Source of the DNA: Pisaster brevispinus
Lineage: Eukaryota; Echinodermata; Asteroidea; Forcipulatida; Asteriidae
Length of the DNA: 64,000 nucleotides
NCBI GenBank assembly: GCA_023634235.1
Contig: JAMKCF010000001.1
Coordinates: 12,720,258-12,784,257, forward strand
Direction: 5' to 3'
Shown here piece by piece: positions 11,371 through 24,600 of the stretch (within the stretch, counting starts at the first letter, position 1; each line of letters begins with the position of its first letter). Both the position numbers and the translations under genes were made by a program. Below the pieces are notes generated by a model. It was not told where the DNA came from. It was given only the letters and a program-made list of their open reading frames with translations, and made no database searches.

Positions 11371-12657
11371 GGGTATAAATGCCTTTAAAAGAATGTAAGA
11401 CAAAAACAACGAAGAACAAATATTTAATTCTCACAATTAAGAGTCTCATTTTTTATTTTAGTGTCTGGAACAATTAACATCGTACAAATATAACTTTCTG
11501 GATTACATCGTATACAAAAATAACACTCTTTTCTCTTCCAATTATACTAAACAAAAATGTTCATCTCTCATAATCATTAGGTCAACAATTAACTTTTGGC
11601 AAGAACAACTCTAATATGGGCTGTGTATTGAACGACAATTTGTACAGACAAACGTTTTAGGCATTCTTCTGGAGTGAAGAAAAAACATTCACACTTTGAT
11701 CTTACTTATTTTTTGTTACAAAAGGTAAGTCACTGGAATTTTTCTTTAGGTTTGTTACAAAAGTTTTTTTCATGCCGGGCTGACTTAAAGTGCCTTAGAA
11801 ATTTGCCTTATTTTTTACCATGATGAGACAATTTCCTTGCTCTTTACACTCTTACAGCCTAGATACATAACACTTCTAAAGTTTTTGAAGAATAAACATA
11901 CATTTTATGTGTCAAGGAAATATTGTAAATGAATTACCTGTAAATTAAGTTATAGGCCATGTCACACCAGACCGTTTTTTTCAACGTATGAAACTTTAAT
12001 TCAAATGTCCACATCACTTTGGGGGATAGTATTAAGACATTAGTAAATAATTTCTTTTGTTTGCAATTTAGTTCTGGCTCAAAATTGTCTTGAAAACTGC
12101 CCCTTATGACATAATTGATCAATTGGCTTGGCTTACATCAGGCAAATCTCCAGGGTGGTCCAGAAAAATCAGACACCTTTACAAAATTGTAATTTCCAGA
12201 TAAAATACATCGGTTTTTTTTGTTTTCAGGTTAACTTAGCATGTAGAGACTTCATTAGACACAAAGACAGTTTTCAGTCCAGGAGCACACCAAAATTCTT
12301 AGACACTTATAGCAAAGTTGTCAAACAACTAAGTAGGTTGATTTTATATATCATATGTCTCAACATAAAAAAAAGAGATGTTACTTCTACACATAAGTTG
12401 TGTACAAAAGTTAACATGGCCTGTAAAAAAAAAAAAAAAAATCCTTCCTTATCTCCTTTTTCCCTCAGCTGGTTTCCCTAAGAAGTTTTGCTTTGCTTAC
12501 TATTTTTTCTCCTAATGTAACAAAATAATATAAAATATTTTCTATCAGAACAATTTATGAATTTTGCCAAAAAATGCCGAACTACAAAACTTTTAAACAC
12601 TGGCTAAACTGGCTTCATGAAGATCCTGTGTAGGCAATCGTCTTTGATACATCTTAT
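11371..12657. other. No gene seen between the CACTA left array and the accessory gene
   Basis: AT-rich, with short direct repeats such as GTTACAAAAG at about 11715-11765. It probably holds the 3' untranslated region of the accessory gene that ends at 12658. Confidence 0.5.
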
Positions 12658-15600
12658 TTATCTATTCTTAAATGAGATGTAGGAACGCAATGCCCTGAGT
12701 GTACTTGGCTCCTTAGTCCCTTTGCTACAACCTTGCTGGAAAACAACACTCTCAAAAAAAGACCACACATCAGCACACTTACTCTGGAATTCGCAATCCA
12801 GAACATAGTGCAACTTGTAGCAGAGGTCTAAAGCACAAAGTAACGAAGGCACTGCAATCACCTTCTTCTCCACTATGACGAAGACACTTTTGGGCTGGAG
12901 CTTGTCGACTAGTGAGTGATGCAGTGAGAGCACAAATGGCTGGGAGCGAGTCTCAACATCAATGTTCCTTGTGTACTCAGGGACGTTCAAAATCTCCTGA
13001 GTCAAAAATAAATGGTGCATGGAAAAATTTATAATTTCAGCCAAATGTTTCATTTGAATTATTTTAATTGACATTTAAGTCTGATCAAGTATCAAGGCAA
13101 GGAGTGGTTTGCTTTCATTTAAATTTATAGATGGGCTCTGATGCAAACAATACTTTGTAAAATATATTGATCATCTTAAAACATCTGCTGAAAGAAAAGA
13201 AAAGGAGCACTAATCAAGTACAATTTGAAAAACAATAAAAGGATCAACATTGAAAAGCATGAATCCAGTGAAAGTATCGAGATATCTATAGACTTTTTTC
13301 CTTTTTTATCCGTTGAACTTCTACTTGTCCAGATTTGGTGTCCTTTCATATGATTTGTTCAATTTACCAACGTTTTTATCCAAATGCACTGCAAAGCACT
13401 GCATGTCGGTGATCAAGAACCAGCATGTTCAAAAATGTGCAACAATGGTCGTACTTACAAGTTGTGTGTCAATGAAGACTTCTTGGGCTTCTCTGTAAGT
13501 AACTCGGCCTGCTGATGTCTTCTTATTATGTCCCTTGAGGATAAGGGGATCATAAAAATGACCAGGTTTGTCCTCTGCTCTGTAGACGTTGGAAATAAAA
13601 TAATAAATAAATATAACTAATTCAAATTTAATACAAAATAAAGCTAAACATTATTGATAAAAAGCATGGTCTCATCCAGACATACATTTTTATGCTCCTT
13701 TATATAAACGTCCCACAAGTGGTTTTTACTAGGTCAAGTTGATTGAACATCTCTTACATAAACTTCATGTCATTGAATTAACACTTATGTTTGAAAACAA
13801 AAATCTTCTGAAATATATATTGATTTGCCTCATTATATTCCTTTTACGAGTGGAGACCTTCACTTAATAAAACAATTTTATTTTTCAAACAACCTTAAAA
13901 AACTCAGCCGTATTTATCCCAATCCAATTTCATTTCATTTCATTTCTGGTTGTGAAGCCAAGGATTCTCAGAAAAAAAAAATATTCATGCGCACAATACT
14001 CCATAGACTGAAGACAAGGATGGAAGTTTCAGTTTTAGTTGTGGGAAGAAAACCCCACAGATTTATTCCAAGAAAAACCCCCGCGATCAGGAAGGGACTG
14101 AAAATGTTACCCCCAAAGTTACCCTTATGGGATTCGAACCGGGGTCCTAGAGATGGGATTAGAAGAAAGATACAACATGCCAACCCAACAATACCTTCTG
14201 GAAGTGCATCTACTTTAATGGTGGCAATCAAACCCAGTGCATCTCTCCAAAAAGGGATCTGTTGCGTGCCATATTCGATGATGATTGGTACCAGATGCGG
14301 CCATCTATCTGTGAGATTTGATGCCTTGTCAGGGTACTTGAACCGGAAGTCATGTTCAATCTGTAACAAGAAGAATAAGAACTTAAATGTCTTTTTATTA
14401 ATGTTTTAACCCACCAAAAGACCAATTGAAAATATAGATTCCTTTCCCAACCTAGACCATGTAAAATGGCATGGGATGGAGGGGAAGTTGCAAATACATA
14501 AAATGCTATTGCACCCTCTCTTATCCCACCCTCAAGACTAAACTTCCCTTCCTTATACTACACAACCAGTGTTGTCTGATGCATGTGCAAATGTAACTAC
14601 CAATACCATACTTAATTGTAAAGAGCCATCCTAATCCTCACAAGAAACATATGTTGACACCGAGTGCAACACGAAAAAGTATAGGGCGAACTGGGTCTGA
14701 GTTGGATATGGGACGCAGACTCGCTATATTTTTTACAAATTTCACGAGCGCGCGTGTGATAATGAATTTATCTCCAAGCAAACTTGATGTGCAGATGGAG
14801 TTATGAGAACAACGCAATATGCACCGTGCAATAATCGACTGTGCAGTATAGGTTATTGGCACACTGTTGTTGCTACAGATTGACCAATCAAAACCGAGGA
14901 TTCAAGTTTGCTTGAAGATAATATGTAATGATCATTTCACTTAGGAAGTAACTAGCATACTACAGTAACATACCATCCCCTCATCCAGGAGCCTTGGGAA
15001 TTCTGCAATGATTTCTGCAACAGATCTGTTGCTACACTTTATCCAATTCTGTCTGTACTCTGAAGTTTCTGTCATGAGTTTCACCACTTCCTCTCTTGGT
15101 TCAATGTTCTCCTTTAGCCAACTGATCTTCTCTTCAATGTCGTTTGTCCTCTCTGGGTTTATCTGAGGGCCTGCAGTTGGTGACTCTTTTTGTAAAAGAT
15201 AAAAGCAAAATAAAAGCAAACAAAAAACCATCATTAGTAATCATCATGCAACCATCTATACAAAATCTGCTTTTCACAGAGTACCATGTTGCGGAAGGTT
15301 AATATTATTTCAAACATGTTCAGTTTAAACGAAGTAATTAAGCCACCCATGCCACTGATTGATCATCAGGAAACAACTGTAAAACTTTAGTGGATTATGT
15401 AAGATAATTCACTTTGGTATGATTTTAGATCAATTTCGGGGGCTTAAAGCAAGTAAAGCGTGTGAAACTTGTTTATTAATACCTTTCTCTGTTTTGCTCC
15501 TCATCAACATTTGTTTACGCACATATCTCAAATGCTCTTCGTGATATCCAACGGCTGGACATCTACTTGCTCCTTTCGAGTAGAACGCTTCCTGTTAAAC

Positions 15601-18600
15601 ACAACAAATAATATTAAATATTTCAAACCGATCAGACATATCAAAACTTGTTACTAGAAGTAAAAAAGGTGGAAACTTCATTCATTACACAACAAATGCA
15701 ATGATGTATGGTCATGGCAGAGAAGACTTATAGCTTATTTCTAATCTTCATTGTTTTTATACGAAGAGCAACTTATCTTTCAATAACAAAATATTGCGCA
15801 GTACAGTAACTTTGTCTCAATAAAGCATTTTTAAAGCATCCCAAACAAACAATGAATACTCACATATCCACTTATGCCTTGTGTATCCCTCAATTGAGGA
15901 AATGCAGTAATGATGCTCTGAGCTAGGGCACTCTTCTCAAATGAACTTGGGCTGTGTAATGAGTATAAATAAACCCAAACATCATTATTTTTTACAACAG
16001 CTTTGCCAGGCAACCAGATTTTAAGTGTTTTATTAGAATGTGGAAAACCAGAAACTCAATGGCAAGTCTGAAACTGTATCAGCATAATTTTCTTGATGCT
16101 TTGTTAAAAAAACCTTCACACTATTGGTTCAGAGAAAAAAGAACAAATAACACATACATAGATTGAAAATTGTAAATGGGCATAGGTAGAACTTGACAAT
16201 AGTTGGAGCGATTGTGAAAGTTGTGCTGAGTGCAATAAATCTCCAGTTTTCTGTATGTTATGCCTAAATTGATCATCTTGTGTACAAAACCTCATAATTT
16301 ATTGTAAACAAAATGTTCTGTCAGTACTTTTCAATCAAAATTCCACAATGAAAGGTGCAAGTTCAAGAAATTAAAAAGGGCTTGTAACTTGTTTAAATGT
16401 AAATATAGAGAAAGTAAAACTTACTTCTTTCCACAAGTTTCCACAAGGTGCGACACAAGAATTGTAACAAGGGTATGGCGAACCTTCTTTGACAGGAAAC
16501 CTTGAGAATTTATCTGCTTAATGACATTTTTACCAGCTGTAGTTTGGTTGAGTATCACCAAAGCATCCTGTAATACAAAATTTAAAGCAATTTGTTACAG
16601 ATAGAGTTTTGTGTCATAATCATCCCCCCGTTTTTTTTGTAGAGGAGTGAAAAGTTATGTTGTTGTTTAAATATTTATGTTTTCTTTCTTTTTTTATAGA
16701 AGATGGTTTTCCCAAGTTTCTGTTTTATTTTTTAAATGGCCCCCTGTCAGCTCCTTTACTCTATTACAATTGTTATAGTTTATCTTTGCAAAGCACAAGT
16801 CACAGTTTAATGTGTTGTGCTCCCCCCCCAAACAAAAATAATAATAATAAAATAAAACAACAAAATAAAGAAATAAACAACTTAAAAAAGGCTGCGTACT
16901 CTGTACTTACAAACAAAACTGTTCTCTTGCTATGGAAGCAGGTGACAAAGTTGATTGTGAGGACACAAAAACATCTGACCTAAATGGATCCCATTGTGGT
17001 GAAGCTACACCAAAAAGGTCATGACTCCCAAAATTGAGAGTAACTGGAAACGTTGTCATCTGCACATCTTGTGGTTTATTTTGTGTACAAAAAATATAAT
17101 CATTTAAAATGTGCTCAAATGTGACTTTACACAACCGTATTGAGTTGTTTTCATTGTCACAGGCAATTTGCTACAGTTTCAAATGTAGCATAAGACCCCT
17201 TCCAGTTAAAATCAAAGGAAAACTTAGGGACCTTTGAGAGTTTTATAAAGTAGCTGAATTATATATAAACTGTATGTGGATATACATTTTTTAACAAGTT
17301 CAAATGACTTAATGTTTTTATATCACTAAACCAAAAAGGAAAATGACTGGGTAAATTTGTTAGATACATTTGGGTGAAAAAAGAACATTTTACTAGAGTG
17401 GGATACTGAACATGCAGCCTGGGGGTTGACGTGCCACTGCTCTACCAACTGAGCTAATTTTTAGCCCTGTTTATTGTCAATATTCTTTGTTCAGGGTGTG
17501 AGTCAGATGCCATAATACGTTAAGATACGTGTACAACCTGGGAAGAGGCAGCCAGGATACACATTAAGGGGATGCGGTTCCTTTTGTAAGAATTATTAAC
17601 CAAGGTTTACTTACACTTATACAACTTGAAATGGTGCTATTATATACCATGCTTGATCTGTTTTGCTATAGCATTTGGTGACATGAAGAGGACGACACAA
17701 ACACAAATCTTGGGGCTGTAGTACAAGTATCTCTTGATGGGATTCTCTCACTGCATACGAATGTCTGTGTCTGTTATAGAAGCTCGTCTACCATAAGTTG
17801 ACAACAAAGTGCAAATTGTTTTTCACTATAACGATGTGCTTGAGTTGCCCAAACTGTGGGCCACTATCATTCCAGTGAGTGATTAACATGCAATTTGGCT
17901 TAAACTGATAGGATTGAATACTAACCCTTCCTGACACAGTAATTGTAGTATCTATGGTACAATCAAGAGCAGCACAAACATAATCTGCCTCATCTAAAGT
18001 TGAAACGAGCACATTTAGTTGGTCACTGATTTCCACATCATAGGATAGGGGCTTTCTTAATAAGAAAACATAGCTCTGTTGCTGTTGATGTCTGTCAGCG
18101 ACAGTTTTTGCAATATTCTTATAATTGTTGCAAGCTCTAGCCCATCTCTTGAATGGTTTGTGTTTACCCTCCTTACGCAAGCTTGAATATTGAACCAAAG
18201 GCCCTAGCAGCCTTATCAGTCTGGGGTAGTGGACAATGAAATGGTGTTTAGGGATGAGGTGCCTATCCGGAAAGACTTCAAGAAATAAACGATGGTGATC
18301 CCTAATCAGTGCCTTTAGGACATATGTGCCTTCCTGGCTTATATAAGGAGCCATTGTTATCTTATATATATCCAAGAGAAGCAAGAACGGTTCCCATACA
18401 TCAGATTTGTCATCAACCAGGTCTCCAATAATTAATGGCAAGTACAGGGCTAAGCACTTCATTTGAGAAGCCTTTTGGCCACTTGAACCAGAAGGATTTG
18501 TCAGAGCAGATGGTTGGATTTGGCTAGGTTTGTTTTTTTTGTCTGAGAATCCGTAGCCAAATGCAGATACACGGTTATTCAGTTCTTCAAGGGTGAAATT

Positions 18601-21600
18601 GTCTTGACCCACAAGGGCACCTATAACCAGTTTGAATTCCAAGGGCATGACACCCTCTAAGAAATCATGCATCACATCAGGTGCAAAGTTTTGCCATACA
18701 TGGAAAGCACTCAAATTATTAAGCTCTGACCATCGCTTAATGCCTGTCTTTGAAATATCATCTACGGCAAGGTCTTCATTGAAATTTCCTTCATCTCTTG
18801 AAATAGACATATCTTCTACAAGTTGACAGCGAGTCAATTCCTTGGGGGCTCTACAAAACCGACATGCATAATTAGCAGAAAAGCTGTCAGTGAAGCCAAG
18901 CAATTCATGGATACCCAGGTTATCATCAATTACCTGAAAAAGGACAGGCCTCACTTTACCTGCATATGAGTCACATACAATCTCAAGCCCATTTCTCTCC
19001 ATATCTTTGAAATCTTTGACAAGTATTGAAAGTACCTTATCAATGCCATACTGGTCAACTATTTTTCGTTTTGCGCATGCAGCCAACAGAATATTATTCA
19101 AGGAAGACTGAAACTGTGCAGGTAGACAAATGAGGCTAACATAGAAGGCTGTTAGTTTGTTGGTTCCCTTTTTAGAGCCAAGAGGGTTTCCTGTCTCGTA
19201 GTCATCACTGTACAATAGTATGGGTATTATCAAATCATTACTCCCAGAAAAAGTTGTCCGATAATAGCTTCCATCACGATATGTCTCAAGCAAGAGAGCA
19301 TCTTGAGAAGCGTGTTGGTCCAAAATTGCATCCATTACTCCTGGCAGCTCTAAGTGTTTTTTGATGGTTTTGAGTATTGGGACATACTGAAAAGTATCTT
19401 TTTAAAGTTGTTGTCTAACCCCACCTGTTGTATTGTCACTCTGTGAAACAAATGATCTGCCAATAGATATGTCTTCAGGGTTGATCAAAACACCCTTTTC
19501 TTTGAAAAACTGGTTTTGTTGGGCCTGTGTTCTCAGTCCATTGAAGGTTTTTTTTTAACCTTCAAACTCTTCAAACAAATCCTTGAATTTGTCAGAATGC
19601 GTCTCTTCTATAACAATGCTGTTTTTCACTTCTGTCACCCTTTTCTCTAGATAACTAACTACAGTCTGAATCAATTCCTCGGTTTCACATATGACAAGCT
19701 CAATAGATGAGTAGGGAAAGAAGATGCTTTTATGTTGGCAATAAAATGAGATACTGCTTCAACAACATCATTTGTGTTGGGGTCACCTTCGTTGTCAAAT
19801 GCATACTGCTCAGTCCTATTTTCATCTCCCTCTTCATCATCATCTTCAAAATCGTGACTGCCAAGTTGGTCTCAATCTGATCCAGCTGCCTCAGAAGTAA
19901 CACGACCCATATCATGGTGCAATTTAATGTGGCGTTTATATGAGGAGATGTGCATAAAAGAAGACAGACATCCATTCTGTCTGCAAATTATGTGAGTGCT
20001 GCTCCCTGAGTGTAGGTTGTGTAAGTATTTCAAATGATTGAAGAGTTCGTTTATCCCACCCTCAATATCATGCAAGCACTTGAAGCAAAACATTGTTAAT
20101 AACTCACTCGTTCTTTTAAGTAGTTAGTGAACTTCACTCTTATTCCTACTTTTGGAATAAGCTGTTTAATATCTTCATCTGACAAAAGGGACAGAGCTTC
20201 AAGATCGATGCAGTTTTCTGTTGGTACAAAAATAAGCAAACAAACAAAAAGAAAAAAGTTTTTTTTTCCTCTTTGACATCTTAAAAGGGGTGGAACGCCA
20301 TTTTCTAAACCCTCAATAGACTGTGACAGTCTCTCGCGTACATGTGTTCAAATGTTGGGACTTGTTAAAGTATGACATGATTTTTTTGTTCTTTCAAATG
20401 TTAAAGCAAAATTCATGCGAGTCCAACACCATGTTCCTAGGGCCCAATTTCATAGAGCTGCTTAACGTCCGATTCTGTGCTTACTGCGCGATTTCCATTT
20501 CATATTGCTGCTAAGCACACGAAAAGGCATAATAACCTTCCGGTGCTTACTGTATGAACATGAATGACGTGACAATGCAAATCCATGGTGAACGCGCAAG
20601 ATGGCTGCCTCATTTTCTTGCTAACCTGTGAAATACGCTTAAGCAAATATGCTATAGTTAGCACGAAAATTTGCTTACTGGTATTGGGCCCAGGTCTTGC
20701 CCGCCCTATTCTGACTCCTTAGCTTCCAAGAAAACGTCCATCCCTAAAATAACATGCGAACAATTTCATTACCAAATGGGTATCAAATTTCTGAAATCTG
20801 TGTGTGTGTGTGTGTGCGGTAACAGTGTCCCGATAACAGAGTCTGTATTTACAATGCAGATTTAAACTGCCAAATAAGTGAGAACATTGTTTTTTATGAC
20901 TGGTCCAGCAAAAGTGTTTAGCTATCTGGGCCCAAAAGCAGCTAAACAAAACAAAAACTACACTTATCAGAATAAGGTTACAGTCCAAATAACCATTTAA
21001 ATTGTATGTATCTGTAACTGGTATCCTGCTTGTGTTTGCTTAACAGAGATCTTTTTTCTGCTTAAGCAGCTCTATGAAATTGTACCTTGTGGTCCATTGA
21101 AACATTTCTTTAAAACCACGCTCTCTTTTTGAAAAGGTTTATACGAGAGTTTTAACGATTGTGGAAGATTTCTTTTAAGCAAAACGGTCAGCAATCCTTC
21201 CAAATCTAACATTCTTGAACACGTGTACATCGCGTTGAAAGCTTAATACATTGTACGAGTAAAGTTTGTCAGGATTTGGCTTGATTTCATTATCCGTACC
21301 ACTAGAGAGCCCGAGTATAAATGCCAACGACCGCATCAGGAGCCCTTACAAAAACAACTTGTGCCTTTTGGAAACAGGAGGCAGTTAAGAGTTTATTTGG
21401 ATGCTCAAAGGGCTCTGGTCCAACTCTTAGCCGATATTAAAAATACAAATAAAAAAAGATGCACCAAGATTATTTCCAGAGGGCAGTAGTGGGGGAAACA
21501 AAGGACACGCTTTACGTGCACCAAATTATTTGGTTGAAGTACTGATATGTTAAACAATGATGATTGATGATAAATTGACAATTAACACGTTCAGAAGAAC

Positions 21601-24600
21601 GTTGTTAAAAAATTAATCAGTACTTAGTATTTTTCGTCAGTTAAACTCATTTCATTTGATTCTACACTGAATTTGCATTATTTAATAAAAGGTTTATTAA
21701 AAAAAATTTATAGGATTGATATCAATATGAAATCTCACAGACCACAATCCTAGAAAAATCCCAGAAAAATGTACGATATCTACCAGAAATACTTAGGGGC
21801 CATTCAGAGGAGTCAATGTTTAGGTTTTTTAAATATATACAATTTATAGTAGGTGGGCGGGTCAAAAGAAATTCAGCTTACAGTTAAGATATAACAACAA
21901 ATTAGCTTCTTTTTTTTTAAAGGGGAAAATACCCAGCCCATCTCTTCAAGATCGTCTGCTATGTCAGTGCCGTCTATTGTTATCGGTCAACCTTGTTTTC
22001 GATACAACCGACCTTCATCCCTGCAAGAGGCAAGGCAGCAACATTTTCCTCAATGACGAGGTTGCTTGCTGGAAGCCAGGAAAAGCCTTTGGAAACTCCT
22101 GAGCTGGGAGAGCATTGATCAAAAATATCTGCTTCAATTGAGGCATCATTTTTATCTTCAGTGCACATGGGTATAAGTCTTTCAATATTTGTAAAATCAA
22201 AACTTGGGGCGTGTGGTTGGGTAAAAAAAAAAAAAAAAAAAAAGATCGCCATTTTTAAACATTGATTACTCTACATGGCCCCTTATTTTGAATGACGCAA
22301 CTAAGATAAGCCTGTTCATATGAAATAAAAATCCTGACACAACATTAACAATTTGTTGACGTTTACACCGAAACATGAGCGCCACATTTGATAAAATTTT
22401 CACAGGTTGTTTGCAGGGCAAGTCTGATTTTTAAAAAAAACTAGGGTGCGGGAGTACATTTACCCTTCCGAAACACAACTACGCACTTTCCTTTCAAATA
22501 GAATGGGGATATTCCATCCATGCATCTGGCCTTTGCCTCAATATTCTTCTTTTGAAAGTTGATAGCCCTCTCCCCGAGTTACCTCTCTAATATATCGAGG
22601 GAAAAAAAATAAATCCACTCATAGGGATCCAGCGTATCCTAAGCTTATTTTTTTCGACAGCTCCACACTTCACAGTGAAACTCATTTTTTCAAGAACCAC
22701 TTTCCTCGCACCGAGACTTTCTTGGATTATTTCTTTTTTGGGGGACCGCGGGCGTTTTATGATTTTGGAATGCAAGATTGCTTCCACAAATTGATTATAT
22801 CATTTGATGGGTAAGCGGGCTTCTCTTGGAGGCTTACCCTATCAAGCAGAAAGGGAGGAAGAGCAGGGCTGCCTGGTCTTTAATTCCTCTCACCTTTTTT
22901 TTATCCTTAGGAAATAAAGAAGGAGGATGCAGCCATTGGTGAATCAACTTTTACTCTGATGCACCATTTCTCTGTGTTCGTTTCTTCACCATTTGCTCTT
23001 TATTTTTGTAGGTTTTTCTTCGAAAATGATGTACATGTATGCAGCCCCATTGCAGGGATTAGGGTCACTGCTGACAAACAAGTCTGAAACCAGGCTCCAA
23101 ATTTTTGAAGGTGCTAAAATCATGGCATTTCCACTGTTTGGTTTTCCCCGGGAAGTATAGATTTCAGGGAGCTTCTTTGAACGGCAGCTTCAGCACGATA
23201 CTACATCAAAGAACACTGGGGAAAAGTCTTCACAAGGCAGACATTAAAACAAGTTTGATTTCAAACGCAAGTCTGAAATTTCCCACTCCTGCCATTAGGA
23301 CGCCCACTAGTCGTGCATAAATAACTCAATGTTTTTGAGGAATATATTTACCTAGCTTTTGTAACCACATTCTGTACGTTAAATTCATAATGAATTTATC
23401 AACTTCATTGTTATTTGAAAACTAACATCACAAAAATCCCCCCAAAATAAATAGAATTAACGCTACAAGCAAGAACATGTACACACTTATCCACGTATCT
23501 TTATTTGATTTCGTCCTGTAATTTTCGAAAAAGGAAACACAACAACAGCACTCGTGAATATTTAACTTGGTGGAATTGATTCCCCTTGACAACTTAAACA
23601 CCATGACAAGATTGATGTTCTGCAGCTTGCCATCAGTAGAGTACGGGTATTCTCGGGATACCAAGGCAAAGAAACTAATCAACTATTCCTCCTTGTAATC
23701 GGATATTTTCACTCATTCATCCCGCACCTCTTCTGTTTATTTGTGTTGTTTTGGAGGGGGGGGGGTTTCAATATGGGAATGCATTCCAAGGTTCATTTCC
23801 AGACAAGAACAAAGAAACTTGTAATCTGTACGAGATTGTTTTGGATAAATTTACCGCTGTGTCAATGACATCAAGGAGTGAGACCTGGCCTTAACTAATT
23901 CATTTGAGGTCTCTCTTACCTTAAGACGAACAGAAAATGCGCAACAGACATGTACTGTGTTGCCACCATCTTGGTCATGTTCCCTGTATCTAATAACAAT
24001 GAATTCTGATATTCATTGAACAAAAAGGAACCAGACTATTTTATCTTCCAGCCTCTGTTTGGTAAACACTGATTTGGATTGGGGAAATATCAAGATGGCC
24101 TATACCAAGGTCTATAGACCTTATGTACACGACATTTGAGTTGGAACCCTCAGCTAGAGGTCAAGAGAAGGTTGCTCATTGGCCCATTCTGGGCACCGAG
24201 CGTGCGTAGCTGTGCGTTTTCATCATCATTTTGCAGATAAACCTTGCAATTTGCCATCATCCCTGAGGTCAAACGATGGAAACGCGCATGTGTGTGAGCA
24301 CTGTGCACAACACTCAGCCATTTGGGGTCTTCCCGCTGTTTGGGGCTTTTGAGGTCATATGCAAGGTGTCCATAAGATAGCGGCATGATGACATCATTTG
24401 AAAAAAACACGGACTTATCTCCGTGCCTGGATCATGTTCAGACAAAAGGTAGGACTATGCATGTGTTGTACAACATACAACCCCAACATATTTTACTTAG
24501 TGTGTTCTTGAACACAATGGCATCTTTCTCACACAAAGTTTGCACAGATTGTATAAAAGCTGCGTCCAAATTGGCGGCTGCGGCTGCAGCTGTTGCTAAG

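Noticed and set aside
17400..17462. tRNA gene on the minus strand
   Set aside because: A box good, but B box mutated and acceptor stem not paired; more likely a SINE head.
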